Below, piece after piece: positions 35,958 to 47,187 of a DNA stretch of 64,000 bases. The notes beneath the pieces were generated by a model that was not told where the DNA came from, did not search any database, and saw only the letters and a list, made by a program, of their open reading frames with translations. Each line of letters begins with the position of its first letter. Within the stretch, counting starts at the first letter, position 1. Source of the DNA: Voacanga thouarsii (Eukaryota; Streptophyta; Magnoliopsida; Gentianales; Apocynaceae). Position numbers and translations under genes: made by a program. The stretch lies in NCBI GenBank assembly GCA_026120185.1, contig JANUWF010002010.1, forward strand, positions 124,001-188,000, given 5' to 3'.

Positions 35958-38900
35958 GTGTAAAACCTTTTATATAAATAAGTAAAATATTAATGACCTT
36001 GTGGACCATATATTCATAAATATTATTTATATTTATTTGTTAATCAAAATAAAAGTTATTTATTATTAATTTTATTACATATTAATTATTAATTAAGAGA
36101 GTAGTAATAATTTATTATTTATTTAACTATTTAAGAATTACCATTTATTAATATTATCTAGGACTTAGGATTCTCCAATAATTAAACCATAGTTTATTTA
36201 TTAATAACAACACTCAAGATTTATTATTTGAATCTATAAGTTATTAGTAATTATTTTACAACCCCTAGTTATTTTAACTTATCAAGCTAGACTTATTTTA
36301 TAAAATCCTTTATCATCTAGCCTTAAAGCTTAGGACATTAGGGTCATGATTATAATAAGTTGAACTAGGATTATTTATGTAAGAGAATATAGCTTGAGTT
36401 TAACCTTATGACTTGTGTTTACCCCAGGTAGGGGTTAGGTCAGCTTTGTAAGATTTTTGAATTTGATCAAGCAAATGATCAGGTAAGCTCTTGCATAAAC
36501 TTATTTGAAGACAAAAGGCTTTATGGCAAGCCAAATGCGATGTGTATGAACACTCATTTTGTAAAGGCAATTAAGGACTATTTCCTTTTTATTTTAGTCA
36601 AGTGAATCATTTGAAAATTTAAACAATTAGTTTTGCACAAATACAAAACTCTTTCTAAAACCCAACTTTGACAAGAATTTTAGAAACCCTTAGTTGCTAT
36701 TTCCAAATAAAACAATGTATTATCAGTTTTCTCCTAAGTGGGACAATCAACGTTGAGTACTCAATAAGGGTAGACTACTATGACTAGTCTTTGAAGGGTT
36801 AGGGTAAGTCTCTCAATAGGTGGCCACCTCTAAGGGGTGAGTCCTTCCCGGATAGGATGCCAATCCAGTAGGTCATGCCGGTTCGAGCTAGCAAGTTTCA
36901 GTCATGTGGACTATGTATTTTCGGAGTGGACAATCGGTAAGTTTAGGTGTAGAGAAGGAGGAGTATCTCACTCGGTAGGCCGTACACCTACCTTTTGTCA
37001 GTCTGCACAAAGTGTGGCATTCTGACCATTATATGGTCATGGGGCCCAATGTGTGGTAACCCATGGCTACCTATTTGAGTGGTTGTATTTAATGTGCACA
37101 TATATGGTTTGAAAAGCAAAACGCCACTCTTTATTTTTAACATTATTTAATGCTTGTCAACATTTTCTCTCATGAAAATTTTCCAACTTGCATACATGAA
37201 CTATTTTGCCTAAAACACTCAAAGCACACACGAGCTTACTGAGATTTTTATCTCATCACCTTTTATGCCATGTTTTGAAGTCGATCCTGCTGTGGAGATG
37301 AGTAGCTAGATTTGTGGCCTGCTTTGAAGACTTTATGTTATTTATTTTATGTGTTGTTTTGAGAGATAGAAGTAATTAATTTATTTTGGATTTATACCTG
37401 TATTTCTGGGTTGTAATAAGTTCAATTTTAAGATATTACTTTTATTTTCTTTTGTGTGACCTAGTTATAAAGACCCCTTATGTAATACCCTACTACCTAG
37501 GCCCAACAGGGCCAGGGATGTCACCCCGTCCAATGGACAAGGGGTCTTTATAACTAGGTCACATATAATAAAATAAAATAAATACTTTAAAATTAAAATT
37601 ATTACAACCCAAAAGATAAATACAGGAACAAATCCAAAATAAATTGTTTGCTACAATCTCTCAAAACATCCATAAAGAAAATAATATAAAGTCTTCAAAA
37701 CATAGGCAACAAGCCTAGCTATTGACCTCCACAGCTGGATCAACTTGAAAACATAGTATAAAAGGTGATGAGATAAAAATCTCAGTAAGCCCGTGTGTGC
37801 TTTGAGTGCTTCAAGTAAAATAATTCATGTATGCAAGTTGTAATAGTTTCTTAAGAGAAAGTGCTGGAAAGCATTAAATAAGTATTGAAAAAAAAAAGTG
37901 GTGTTTTGCTTTTTAATCCACACATGTGCACAATAAATACAATCACTCAAATGGGTAGCCATGAGTTACCACACGTTGGGCCCCATGACTAAGCAACAGT
38001 CAGAATGCCACAATTTGTGCAAGTTGACAAAAGGTAGGTGTACGGCCTACCGGGTGCGATACTCCTCCATCTCCACAACCAAACTTACCGGTTGTCCACT
38101 CCGGAAACACACAGTCCACATGACTGAAACTTGCTAGCTCGGACCGGCATGACCTACCGGACTGGCATCCTATCCAGGAAGGACTCACCCCTCAGAGGTG
38201 GCCACCTACTGAGAGACTTACCCTAACCCTTCAAAGACTAGTCCTGGTAGTCTACCCTTATTGAGTATTCAACGTTGATTGTCCCACTTGGGAGAAAATG
38301 GATCATACATTGCTTTATTTGGAAATAGCAATTAAGGGTTCTAAAATTCTTGTCAAAGTTGGGTTTTTGAAAAAGTTTAGCATTTTCTGTAAAACTGCTT
38401 GTTTGATTTTCAAATAATTTGCTTGACTGAAATAAATAGGAAAAATAGTCCTTAATTGCCTTTACAACATGAATTTCCGCACACATCACGTTTAGATTGC
38501 CATTGTAATTTTTGGTCTTCACAAAATTCCATGCAGGAGCTTACCTGAATCCTTGCTTGCTCCAATTCAAAAGTCTTCCAAGGTTGACCTAACCCCGAGC
38601 GGGGTAAACACAAAACATAAGGTTACACTCAAGTTAAATTCACTGACACAAATAATCCTAGTTCAACTTATTACAATCAGGACCCTAGTGTCCTAAGCTT
38701 TAAGGCTAGCTGATAAAGAATTTTATAAAATAAGTCTAGTTTGATAAGTTAAAATAACTAGGGGTTCTAAAATAATTGCTAATAAATTATAGACTCAAAT
38801 AATAATTCTTGAGTGTTATTATTAATAAATAAACTAAGGTTTGAATATTGAATAATACAAGCCCTAAATAATATTAATAAATGGTAATTTAAAATAGATT

Positions 38901-39821
38901 TATTATAAATAAATAATAAATTACAATTAATTTTTAATTAATTTTTAATAGATAATAAATAAAATTAATAATAAATGAATTATATTAAATTTTTGTGTAA
39001 TAAATAACAAACAAATTTTAATATATATAATATTTATGAATATAGGCAAAAGTTTGAACTAGGGTCTACAAGGTCATTATTATTATTATTTATATAAAAG
39101 ATCTTATTTAATATTATACCTATGCATATATTATTTTTAAGGGAAAATATCATTTATTTGACTAGTAAAATATCAATATTTCATGTAACATCCCATTTCC
39201 AAAACTTCCTAGCAATTTCGAAATCCTTAGAGGAAAATATTGTAATAATTTTAATTAAGGTAATAAAATTTACTAATTAAAATAGCCTTGGATCAACAAG
39301 AACATAATCATGATTTCCTATTGCTAACAAGAATCATGAACATTTTCTTCAACATCAAACAACAAACTAATCCACTCATGAACATATGCTTAAATCAACA
39401 TTTGCTATCACATGGCCAAACAATCATGATCATGGCTTCACTGGAGATAAGAACATAAAAATCCTATTCACCAAAGGGGACATAACATCTAGCATGCTTA
39501 AACATTCATAATTCTCTTAGGACATGATGAACATACATCGATTCTCAAGGAAATCCATATAGCTTAAACATGATCAATCATTCTCATGTCCTAATCCCAA
39601 CCCCTTCATTCACATGCATATACTCAATCCCCCATTCATATTTTATTATTCCTATCAATATCTAAGAGACATGAATGCTGAATTAAAAAGAAGGTTTAAG
39701 GAGGAATACTTGATTGATGATCACTTCGATGAAGATTTAAGAAGGTCCACACGATTGAGAGTCTTGAATTGTCCAAGAGTAAGAAAAACAGCCATGGTTG
39801 TTGATCAACCATTTCGGCCGG

Positions 39822-39841
39822 GAGAGAGAGAGAGAGAGAGA
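39822..39841. repeat. (GA)n microsatellite in Tekay 3' LTR
   Basis: About 20 bases of GA after CGGCCGG. The partner tract in the 5' LTR is shorter, about 16 bases. Confidence 0.9.
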
Positions 39842-41439
39842 TCATTAGTCTGATACATAGAAGGTTAAATGGAAGAAGATGAATAAAAGAGTTGTTCTTG
39901 GTTACCTTGATGATGTTCTTGAGACTTCAAGGAGAAAAATCAGTTTTGATCCGAATGCCAATTTTTGTGTTTGCGATTTGATGTTATAAATTCCAGAAAT
40001 GAAGTCTAGAGAGTAAGTAGGAGTATTCTGGAGTTTTTGAGACAGATTAGAGGTGTTTAGAGTAGGTTTTGGCTTGAAGAAGAGTAGTATGTGTTCTTAG
40101 TGAAAATGGAGAGAATTTGAGGGAGATTGATGGACGAATTTTTGGAGAGTGTTGACTGAATAGTTTAGGGAATTTAGGGGTTTCAGTTTAGCTTAGAGAG
40201 GGAGAGAAAAATTTGATCATTTGAAATTCAAATGGAGTGATTTGTGGAGTGGTTTGAGGTATATGATATGTTAATGGTGCTTGATTGATGGAGGTTTTCT
40301 TGGAGCTACAATGGTGTCGGCTGGTTTGGTTTGTTTGGATGAAATGATTGAAGTCTGATAAGGCTTTAAGGCTGGCCAAAAATCAGAGTTTAATGGTAGA
40401 GAAATTCTGGTTGTATAGCTTAATACAAGGGTGTTTTCATGGAGAGAAAATTCTGGAAATTTTGAAGGTCAAATGGAAGTTTGAATGGAGTGATTGTAGG
40501 AGAGATTTGAGGTGTGATTATGGAGTCCAATTGTGCAAGGTAAGTGGAGAGGGTAATGATTTTCAGTTCATGGTTGAGCAAGGGTTAATTTATAGAGGTT
40601 GAAGGGTGGTTTTCGGCCAGGGCTTGAAGAGAACAAAGTTGGAAAAATTCTGGTTCTATGGTGTTCAAAGCTATGAACTATTGCAGCATTTTTCTGTGCA
40701 GAATTTCTGCACTTCTTCAGCCCGTTTTGCAGAGGTTTTGAGAGGTGTCCAAGGGTACTTGAAGGCTGGTTTTCCAGTCCTTCTTTAGGGGGAAAAAGCA
40801 GAGAAGTTTTGCTGCCCTGAAGGTGGAATAAAACAGCTTCATTTTCTAGTTGAAAGTTGCGAAACTGACTAGAATTTTTTCTGGTTTGTGAAGTTTTTTG
40901 TGCAGTCCGAATTGCACAGAATTTTCAGTTCCTCAAGCTGAATAAATTGGCCATTTTCCAGCAGCAATTGAGTAAGAAAGATGGCTGAGATTTTCGAAGG
41001 TTAGGCTGCCAAGAATCTGGAAAATTTCCAGATTTCTTTCATGAAGATTATGAACACAATAGAGTGGAGTTTGAAGGTTCATCAATGGTGATTAATTTCT
41101 CTTGGGAACTTTCCCTAACTCCTCTCCTATTTTCAGTCAAAACCCTAACCTCCAAGATTCATTTTCGAAATTTAAAGACCAAGAATCCCTGCTGAAATTT
41201 TCTGGAATTAAAACCATGAATTTTGATAAATTTTGAACAAGTTTAATTGATAAAAAAAAGGCTAGAACAAGCTAGAGGTAATAATAGGACAAGAATTCTC
41301 CTAGAATTCCTTTTAGGATACAAAGATAAGATTACGACATTCTCTTCATGTCTCCCCTAAGACAACATTCCTATTTTTATGGAATGCAAGAAAATAAAAA
41401 TTCAAACTTAAGTAAGATAATCATGATAAAAACTTAAAT

Positions 41440-41506
41440 GATGGGATTTGAACTCATGATCTTAGAGATTAATTTCAAAGCTCTAACCACTCATCCACAA
41501 CAACTC
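41440..41506 (-). other. tRNA-like sequence in Tekay LTR (copy 3)
   Basis: On the minus strand GTGGATGAGTGGTTAGAG and GAGTTCAAATCCC are spaced as in the other LTR copies. The T-arm-like stem ATGAG/CCCAT has one mismatch. Confidence 0.6.
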
Positions 41507-41751
41507 TTGTTCTTATTTTCTCACCCACATATTCTTCTTATGTAATCATCAAGCTATCTTCCTATTTTTTACCTCAGGCAAAATTACCATTTTACCCTTC
41601 CTACCCAATAAGCATAACTAAGCCTTTTAACCTATAAACCACAATTCTTAAAGCACATAAAATCATTCAAAAATATATATATTCACGCAAAATAATATGA
41701 TATGCATCCCGACCCCCTTACTCTAGGGTTGGCTTTAAGTTGGGTTTCACA

Positions 41752-41767
41752 TCCTCCCCTCCTTAGG
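41752..41767 (-). other. Polypurine tract of Tekay element
   Basis: On the minus strand CCTAAGGAGGGGAGGA directly precedes LTR start TGTGAAACCC. Confidence 0.92.
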
Positions 41768-41789
41768 AAAAGTTCGTCCCGAAATTCAG

Positions 41790-43080
41790 GCGTACCTCTA
41801 TCTCAGATCGGGATACTTCCGTTTTACCCATTGTTCTATTTCCCATATGTCATCTCGCGTGACATGATGCTCCCACTGCACCTTTACCATCGGAATCAGC
41901 TTGTTCCGGAGAGTCTTGATACTTGGTCCAATATCTTTACGGGTTTCTCCACATAGCTCAAGTCGGGTTGCAACACTAACGGCTCATTATTCAAAACATG
42001 CCCGGGGACAGCATTGTACTACCTCAACTGTGATACATGAAATACGTCGTGAATTCCCGTCAACCCATCTGGCAAATCCAATCGATACGCCACCGGCCCA
42101 ATTCTCTCTTTTATTGAAAACGGTCCCAAATACCTCGGATTCAGCTTTTCCCCTTTCGGATGCTTCAAAATTCCCCTATTTGGTGTCAGTTTTAGGAACA
42201 CACCATCTCCCACCTAAAATTCTAACTTTCTCCGCTTACTGTCTGCATAACTCTTTTGTCGGCTCTGGGCCGCTCTCAACCTTTCCCTAATCAACTTGAC
42301 CTTGTCCAACATTTCTTGAACATAGACTTCTCCCGATTTACTTATGTGACCATCCTCTGACCAACTCCAGTATAGCGGTACCTAACACTTACGTCTATAT
42401 AGAGCTTCATACGGAGCCATTCCAATCGAAGCTTGATAACTGTTATTGTATGACAACTCTGCATACGGTACACATTTAATCCACTTATCCCCGAAATGCA
42501 ATACACAGGCTCTCAGCATATCCTCTAATATCTGAATAACCCTTTCTGATTGTCCATCGGTCTGTGGATGCGCCGTCGTACTAAACTTCAGACTAGAACC
42601 CATTGATTCTTGAAACTTGCCCCAAAATCGGGAGGTAAATCTCGGATCACGATCGGACACAATACTTGAAGGCACTCCATGCAATCTGACTATTTCCCAC
42701 ACATTGGTCTGAGCCAACTTTTCCATTGAATCCCGTACATTCACGGGTATGAAATGCGCCGACTTGGTCAATCGATCCACCACTACCCATATGGCGTCCT
42801 TTTGGGTCCTTGCCATAGGGAGTCCAGTAACGAAGTCCATGGTCACCTTTTCCCATTTCCATTCTGGTATTGGCAATGGTTGTAATAATCCTGCCACCTT
42901 TTTGTGCTCCGCTTTGACTTTCTGACAGGTTAGACATGTTGAGACATATTTAACCACGTTCCACTTCATCCCGGGCTACCAATAAGTCTTTTTCAGATCT
43001 TGATACATCTTGACCTCTCCCGGATGAATGGCGTACTTGCTCTTATGCACCTCTTCTAAAATTCTGTCCTTCAACTAGTG
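41790..43080 (-). pseudogene. Chromovirus integrase with chromodomain
   Basis: The frame 42,382-42,969 holds the zinc-region end (CLTCQKVKAEH) and the core with all three catalytic residues: Asp in MDFVTGLP, Asp in IVSDRDPRF, Glu in GQSERVIQ. Zinc-region His appears upstream as HPGEVKMYQ, with a stop in place of the second Trp. A stop follows YRRKC. The GPF region (RYLGPFSIKERIGPVAYRL) is at 42,019-42,213. A chromodomain (KIL..S.KTFRNKQIP..KVQWEHH..REATWE) follows near 41,790-41,960 with a frameshift. Chromodomains of this group direct integration to heterochromatin. Confidence 0.92.
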
Positions 43081-44640
43081 CTTCTCGGGTACACACAAAT
43101 GATCTCGGAAGTACAACACTCCCGCTTCATCTTGTCGGAATTCACTGCCTTGCCGTTTAAGCTCATTGTCCTTGAAAAGCTGAAATTCTGCATTACTTTG
43201 CTGGGCTTCAACAATTTCCCGCCTTAGATCTGGCATCAACTTCAGGTTGCTAATAATAATCCTCTCTTCTTGCACTTCTGCTCTTCTATCCAACACATCC
43301 TGAACCACTTGAACCTCCTGTACTCTTAGCCTGGCCATTCTAACTTTCCGGCTCAGGGCATCAGCAACGACGTTGGCTTTCCCGGGATGGTAGTTGATAG
43401 GGCAACGGTACTCTTCCAAAAATTCCATCCATCTTCGCTGCCTCAAATTCAAGTCTTTCTAGGTGAAGATGTACTTCAGGCTCTTATGATCAGTGAACAC
43501 TTCATATCCCGCTCCATACAGGTAGTGCCGCCATTTCTTTAAAGCGAACACAATGGCAGCCAGCTCTAGATCATGGGTGGGATAATTGACTTCATGCGGC
43601 TTCAATTTCCGAGAAGCATAGGCGATCGCCTTCCTATCTTGCATCAAAACTGCTCCCAAGCCTTCCTTTGAAGCATCAGTATATAGTGCGTAGGGCTTAT
43701 CTGCCTCTGGCAGACTCAACACAGGTGCTGTCATTAACCTCCGCTTCAACTCTTGGAAACTCTTTTCACATTTTTCATTCCACACAAAGGGTATATCCTT
43801 TCTCAGCAGCCGGGTCATAGGAGATGCTAGCATTGAAAACCCCTTAATAAACCTCCTGTAGTAGCCAGCCAATCCCAAGAAGCTTCGAATCTCTGTATTG
43901 TTCTCTGGTTACTTCTAGTATGAAACTGCTTCAACCTTCATTGGGTCCACCTTGATCCCATCATTGGTCACCACGTGACTAAGAAATGCCACACTATCCC
44001 GCCAAAACTCGCACTTGCTAAACTTGGCGTAAAGCTTGTGCTCCCTTAGCTTTTCCAGTACCAACTTCAAATGTTCTGCATGGTCCTCCGGGCTCCTGGA
44101 GTATATGAGTATGTCATCGATGAAGACCACTACGAACTTGTCTAAGTAGGGTTGGAACACTCGATGCATCAAATCTATAAATACTGTGGGTGCATTAGTT
44201 GCCCCGAAAGGCATCACCACAAACTCATAGTGACCATATCTTGTATTGAAGGCCGTCTTAGGAATATCTTCCTCCTTTTTTCTCACTTGATAATAGCCTT
44301 GCCTCAAATCCAATTTGGAGTAACAATGGATCCTTGCAACTGGTCGAACAACTCGCCAATTAATGGTAGAGGATATTTATTCTTGATGGTCAGGTTGTTT
44401 AAGCCCCGGTAGTCAATACACAACCTTAGAGTCCCGTCCTTTTTCTTCACAAATAGCACAGGTGCTTCCCAGGGTGACGTGCTAGGTCTGAAATAGCCTT
44501 GTCTCACCAACTCTTCTAGCTACTCCTTCAATTCTTTCAGCTCCGTCGGTGCCATCTGATACGAAGTTCGGGACACCGGTTCCGCTCCTGGGACTAGATC
44601 AATGGTGAACTCAACTTCTCGATTGGGAGGTAGAGATGTG
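43075..44640 (-). pseudogene. Chromovirus reverse transcriptase and RNase H
   Basis: RT frames at 44,304-44,510 ([21 protein letters not shown]) and 43,915-44,313 (MPFGATNAP, catalytic FIDDILIYS) are joined by a frameshift near 44,315. Two stops follow at 43,914. RNase H at 43,459-43,878 keeps [12 protein letters not shown] (Asp), [18 protein letters not shown] (Glu) and [12 protein letters not shown] (Asp). A TAG then separates it from the RNase H end and linker at 43,075-43,452. Catalytic residues all survive; only stops and frameshifts disable it. Confidence 0.93.
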
Positions 44641-44734
44641 AGTTCCGCAGGGAATACGTCAGGAAAATCCTTTACCGCCTCAGTATCTCCAGAGTGCACT
44701 GGTCCTTCAGCTTGTTTATCACATAAGCCCTATA

Positions 44735-46350
44735 TCATTGACGTTCTTGCCTCAACAATTTTTGGGCTTTAGCCTTAGCTATCAAAAACTTCAACTCTTT
44801 TATTTTCTTGCCATTGAACTCCAACACATCACATCCTGGTCTAATGAACTGAACTAACTTATTCTTACTGTCTACTCTAGCCCCATGCTTCACTAGCCAA
44901 TCCATTCCCAATATCAAATCATAATCATCAATAGCTAAGACTATTAAATCTCCCTCCAAGCTTTCTCTCCCCACTTCAATTTTACAATTCTGCACATACC
45001 GATCCGCTTGCACCATTTTCTCCAAAGGCGTACTTACTAACAAGGTAAAAGGTAGTTCTACTCCATCCCAACCCAAATGATATGCACAATTATTGTTTAA
45101 ATAGGAATGGGTAGATCCAGGGTCTATCAATGCATTAATGGAACGACCTTGGATAGTAAACGTACCTTCCACCACTGCTGCATCAGCTCTAACCTCCTCC
45201 CGGTTGAGAGCGAAAACTTTTGCTTTCACCTGCGACTTCTGCGTTCCACTCCCGGAAGCTCCTGTGGTATTGGCTCGATTGGGCCCCGGGATCTGAGCTG
45301 GGTTCCCTTGTCCGACTTGGAGAAGTTTAGGGCAGGCGTTCCGCAGATGGTTCGGGTCTCCACAGTGGTAGCATTTCCGCTCACCTCCTCTGGACCAACA
45401 ATTTTTCTCAGTGTGGCCCATTTTTCCACAGTGCTAGCATAACTGAAGATTCTGCGCAGGACCAACCGGTGTTGTTCAGGCTTGTTTTCCCCAATTCTAC
45501 CACTGCTGGTTGGCAGGGCACTTGTTGGACTGCTGCCTCTGAAAAGGTCTCGGCAGCTGTCTTGACGGTACGAAAGGTCTTGGTGTCATTCGGTTGCGAT
45601 CCTCATTCTCAGTACGGGTGGCTGCGTCCACAGCCCCCGAATAAGTCGTTGGTGGAGAGGGTGCCAACGCCCTTCTTAACTCCTGCCTTAAACCCTTAAC
45701 AAATTGCCTCGTTCTGTTCTGTTCAGTGTCCACCAGCCTCTTGCAGTGCTTTGACAATTGCGTGAACCGTGCTGCGTATTGAGCTACCGTCATACCTCTT
45801 TACTTTAGATTCTGGAACTCATCTTCCCGCTTCTCAACTATCCACTGAGGGATATACTCGGCTCGAAATGCTTCCACAAAATTAGCCTATGTCCAGTCTT
45901 GGTCAATCATCTCCCAGTCGTCCTGAACCCGTTGCCACCATGCCCGAGATGGACCTCTCAGTCGGAATGCAGCAAACTTCACCATTCATTTCTCAGTGTA
46001 CTGGAGCGTAGCAAAGATGTCCTCCATTTGTTCCACCCATTGTTCTGCTTTCTGATCTTGTTCGGCCTCTCCTAAGAAGATAGGTGGTTGAAATTTTAGA
46101 AACCGCTCCAATGCCTCATCTTCCCCTTTCGGATTCCTTCGCTCAGTTAGGGTTTGTAGAATCTCGGTCACTTTGTGGAATGATTGCATCATAGTTACAC
46201 TAACCGGTTCTTCTGATCCCATTTTTGGCTCCAGTTCGTTCTCATCCCCCTGGTTCGGTGATGGCATTTGAGTTGTATCAAACTCCGGTGTCACAGGCTC
46301 TGCCACAGAACCCTTCTGCTGGATGTAGCTGCACGACGCTTGGGTGCCAT
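44735..46350 (-). pseudogene. Chromovirus gag-protease
   Basis: The likely ATG is at 46,350 (MAPKRRAATSS), one frameshift away from the frame at 45,986-46,306 (VTMMQSFHKVTEILQTL, EQWVEQMEDIFATLQ). Gag core continues at 45,497-45,793 (GMTVAQYAARFTQLS-like). Two knuckles follow: the first has a stop at its second position, the second (CYHCGDPNHLRNAC) is intact. Protease in 44,735-45,421 has ALIDPGSTHSYL, the usual chromovirus active-site form, and LILGMDWL. Upstream of 46,350 there is the leader. Confidence 0.9.
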
Positions 46351-46811
46351 TCTAAACTATGCCCCAGATAATGAGTTTATGCAACAAGGTTTAAAATATC
46401 CAAATTGAGCATGCAGTCACATTCAACTTTAAGCGGAAGAAAATTAGATGCAAATTTTATATAAAGAATTGCATATAGATTTTTCCTCGAGATTTAGAGT
46501 ACTCCAGGTACTCGTATTTGCATAAATTCATAATTAAAGCAGTAAACATGGAAAAATAAACCTTAGCATAGGAATTTATGGAAAGCAGTAAATAAAACAT
46601 CCCAATCGTTGCAACACTTAGCCTTTCTAGTCCTCATCAGAATCTTCAAAGTCGGCCTCATATAACTATCCCCCAGAATTCCTAGTGAAGTCTATCCCAG
46701 CCCCATTTGCAAACCCATCTATCAACTCCTTCCCGGGTCTCCTAGAACTCTCCCCGGTCTCAACCTGGTTGGGTGGGGTTACAAAGGAAGGTCTAGATGG
46801 AGATTCATAAT

Positions 46812-47111
46812 CTATCTCCCCGGGTCATCACTATTACCTGTCAAGTCAACTATTGGACTAGGAGGGAGGGGAACATATTCCATGTCAATCTCTTCGTCTT
46901 CACTGTTAGTAACCAGGTCGATCACGGGTATTGGGGGTGGCTCAATGATTTGGACCTCATCGTCACTACTATCATCCAGGGGAATAATTGGCTGTGGTGC
47001 AGGCTGAGGCACTGGCAAGTCCTCCGGGTAGATAGGAATGGGAGGATGCCATTGCTGCCCTTTCCTTGCGGTTCTAATTATTCTAACCACCCTACAGAAA
47101 AAACAAGACAA
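46812..47111 (-). CDS. Acidic Pro-rich leader frame with SUMO-interaction-like motifs
   Basis: A 99-codon open frame between primer site and gag. It has no ATG at its beginning (the first codon is TTG), so it is either entered by splicing or not translated. The product would be rich in Pro and acidic residues, with three similar units: IIPLDDSSDDE (residues 42-52), VIDLVTNSEDEE (63-74), IVDLTGNSDD (87-96). These fit the SUMO-interacting pattern of a short hydrophobic core beside Ser and acidic residues. A splice-acceptor-like TTTTTTCTGTAG lies across codons 4-7. Only one copy is in the window. Confidence 0.4.
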   Translation of the reverse strand: MSCFFCRVVRIIRTARKGQQWHPPIPIYPEDLPVPQPAPQPIIPLDDSSDDEVQIIEPPPIPVIDLVTNSEDEEIDMEYVPLPPSPIVDLTGNSDDPGR

Positions 47112-47171
47112 GTCAGATAAAATATTTGAACTTAAAAAATCAAAACATATACTATCAATACTTGTCTAAAC
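47092..47171 (-). other. Candidate 80-nt mini-intron in Tekay leader
   Basis: On the minus strand, GTTTAG begins 5 bases after the primer site. A CTGAC branch-point-like word lies 21 nt before the acceptor TTTTTTCTGTAG, and the stretch is AT-rich as plant introns are. Length is near the plant minimum. Splicing has not been shown. Confidence 0.4.
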
Positions 47172-47176
47172 CTACT

Positions 47177-47187
47177 CTCTGATACCA
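47177..47187 (-). other. Primer-binding site, initiator tRNA-Met (Tekay)
   Basis: The minus strand reads TGGTATCAGAG two bases after the LTR end (GGGGTGTGACA). Confidence 0.95.

Larger units (their letters stand above)
33287..37480 (+). mobile_element. Tekay LTR in plus orientation, 3'-truncated
   Basis: Starts TGTGAAACCC within E ORF2 and runs to GACCCCTTA, where it meets the LTR start TGTAATACCC of a minus-strand copy. It lacks about the last 58 bp of a full LTR. It is homologous along its length to the reverse complement of 37,541-41,751. No internal region follows. Left flank bases are CAAGT; a right partner is not found. The 62-aa frame at 36,837-37,025 is also open in two other LTR copies but not in the solo LTR. 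Confidence 0.9.
37481..41751 (-). repeat. 3' LTR of Tekay element
   Basis: A 4,271-bp LTR: TGTAATACCC at the left and GGTTTCACA at the right on the plus strand. It forms a head-to-head inverted repeat with 33,287-37,479, with 59 unpaired bases between the arms. It contains a GA tract at 39,822-39,841 and a tRNA-like sequence at 41,440-41,506. Frames 38,000-38,188 and 38,238-38,522 are open here and in the 5' LTR but not in the solo LTR, so they are not called genes. Confidence 0.93.

Noticed and set aside
36837..37025. 62-aa frame also open at 38,000-38,188 and 47,708-47,896 in Tekay LTRs
   Set aside because: It is open in three copies and in LTR sense, but the diverged solo LTR has no equivalent. 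Recent shared descent of the LTRs explains it without selection.
45107..45699. Plus-strand frames within the Tekay gag
   Set aside because: Antisense shadows of gag and protease, which are clearly coded on the minus strand.
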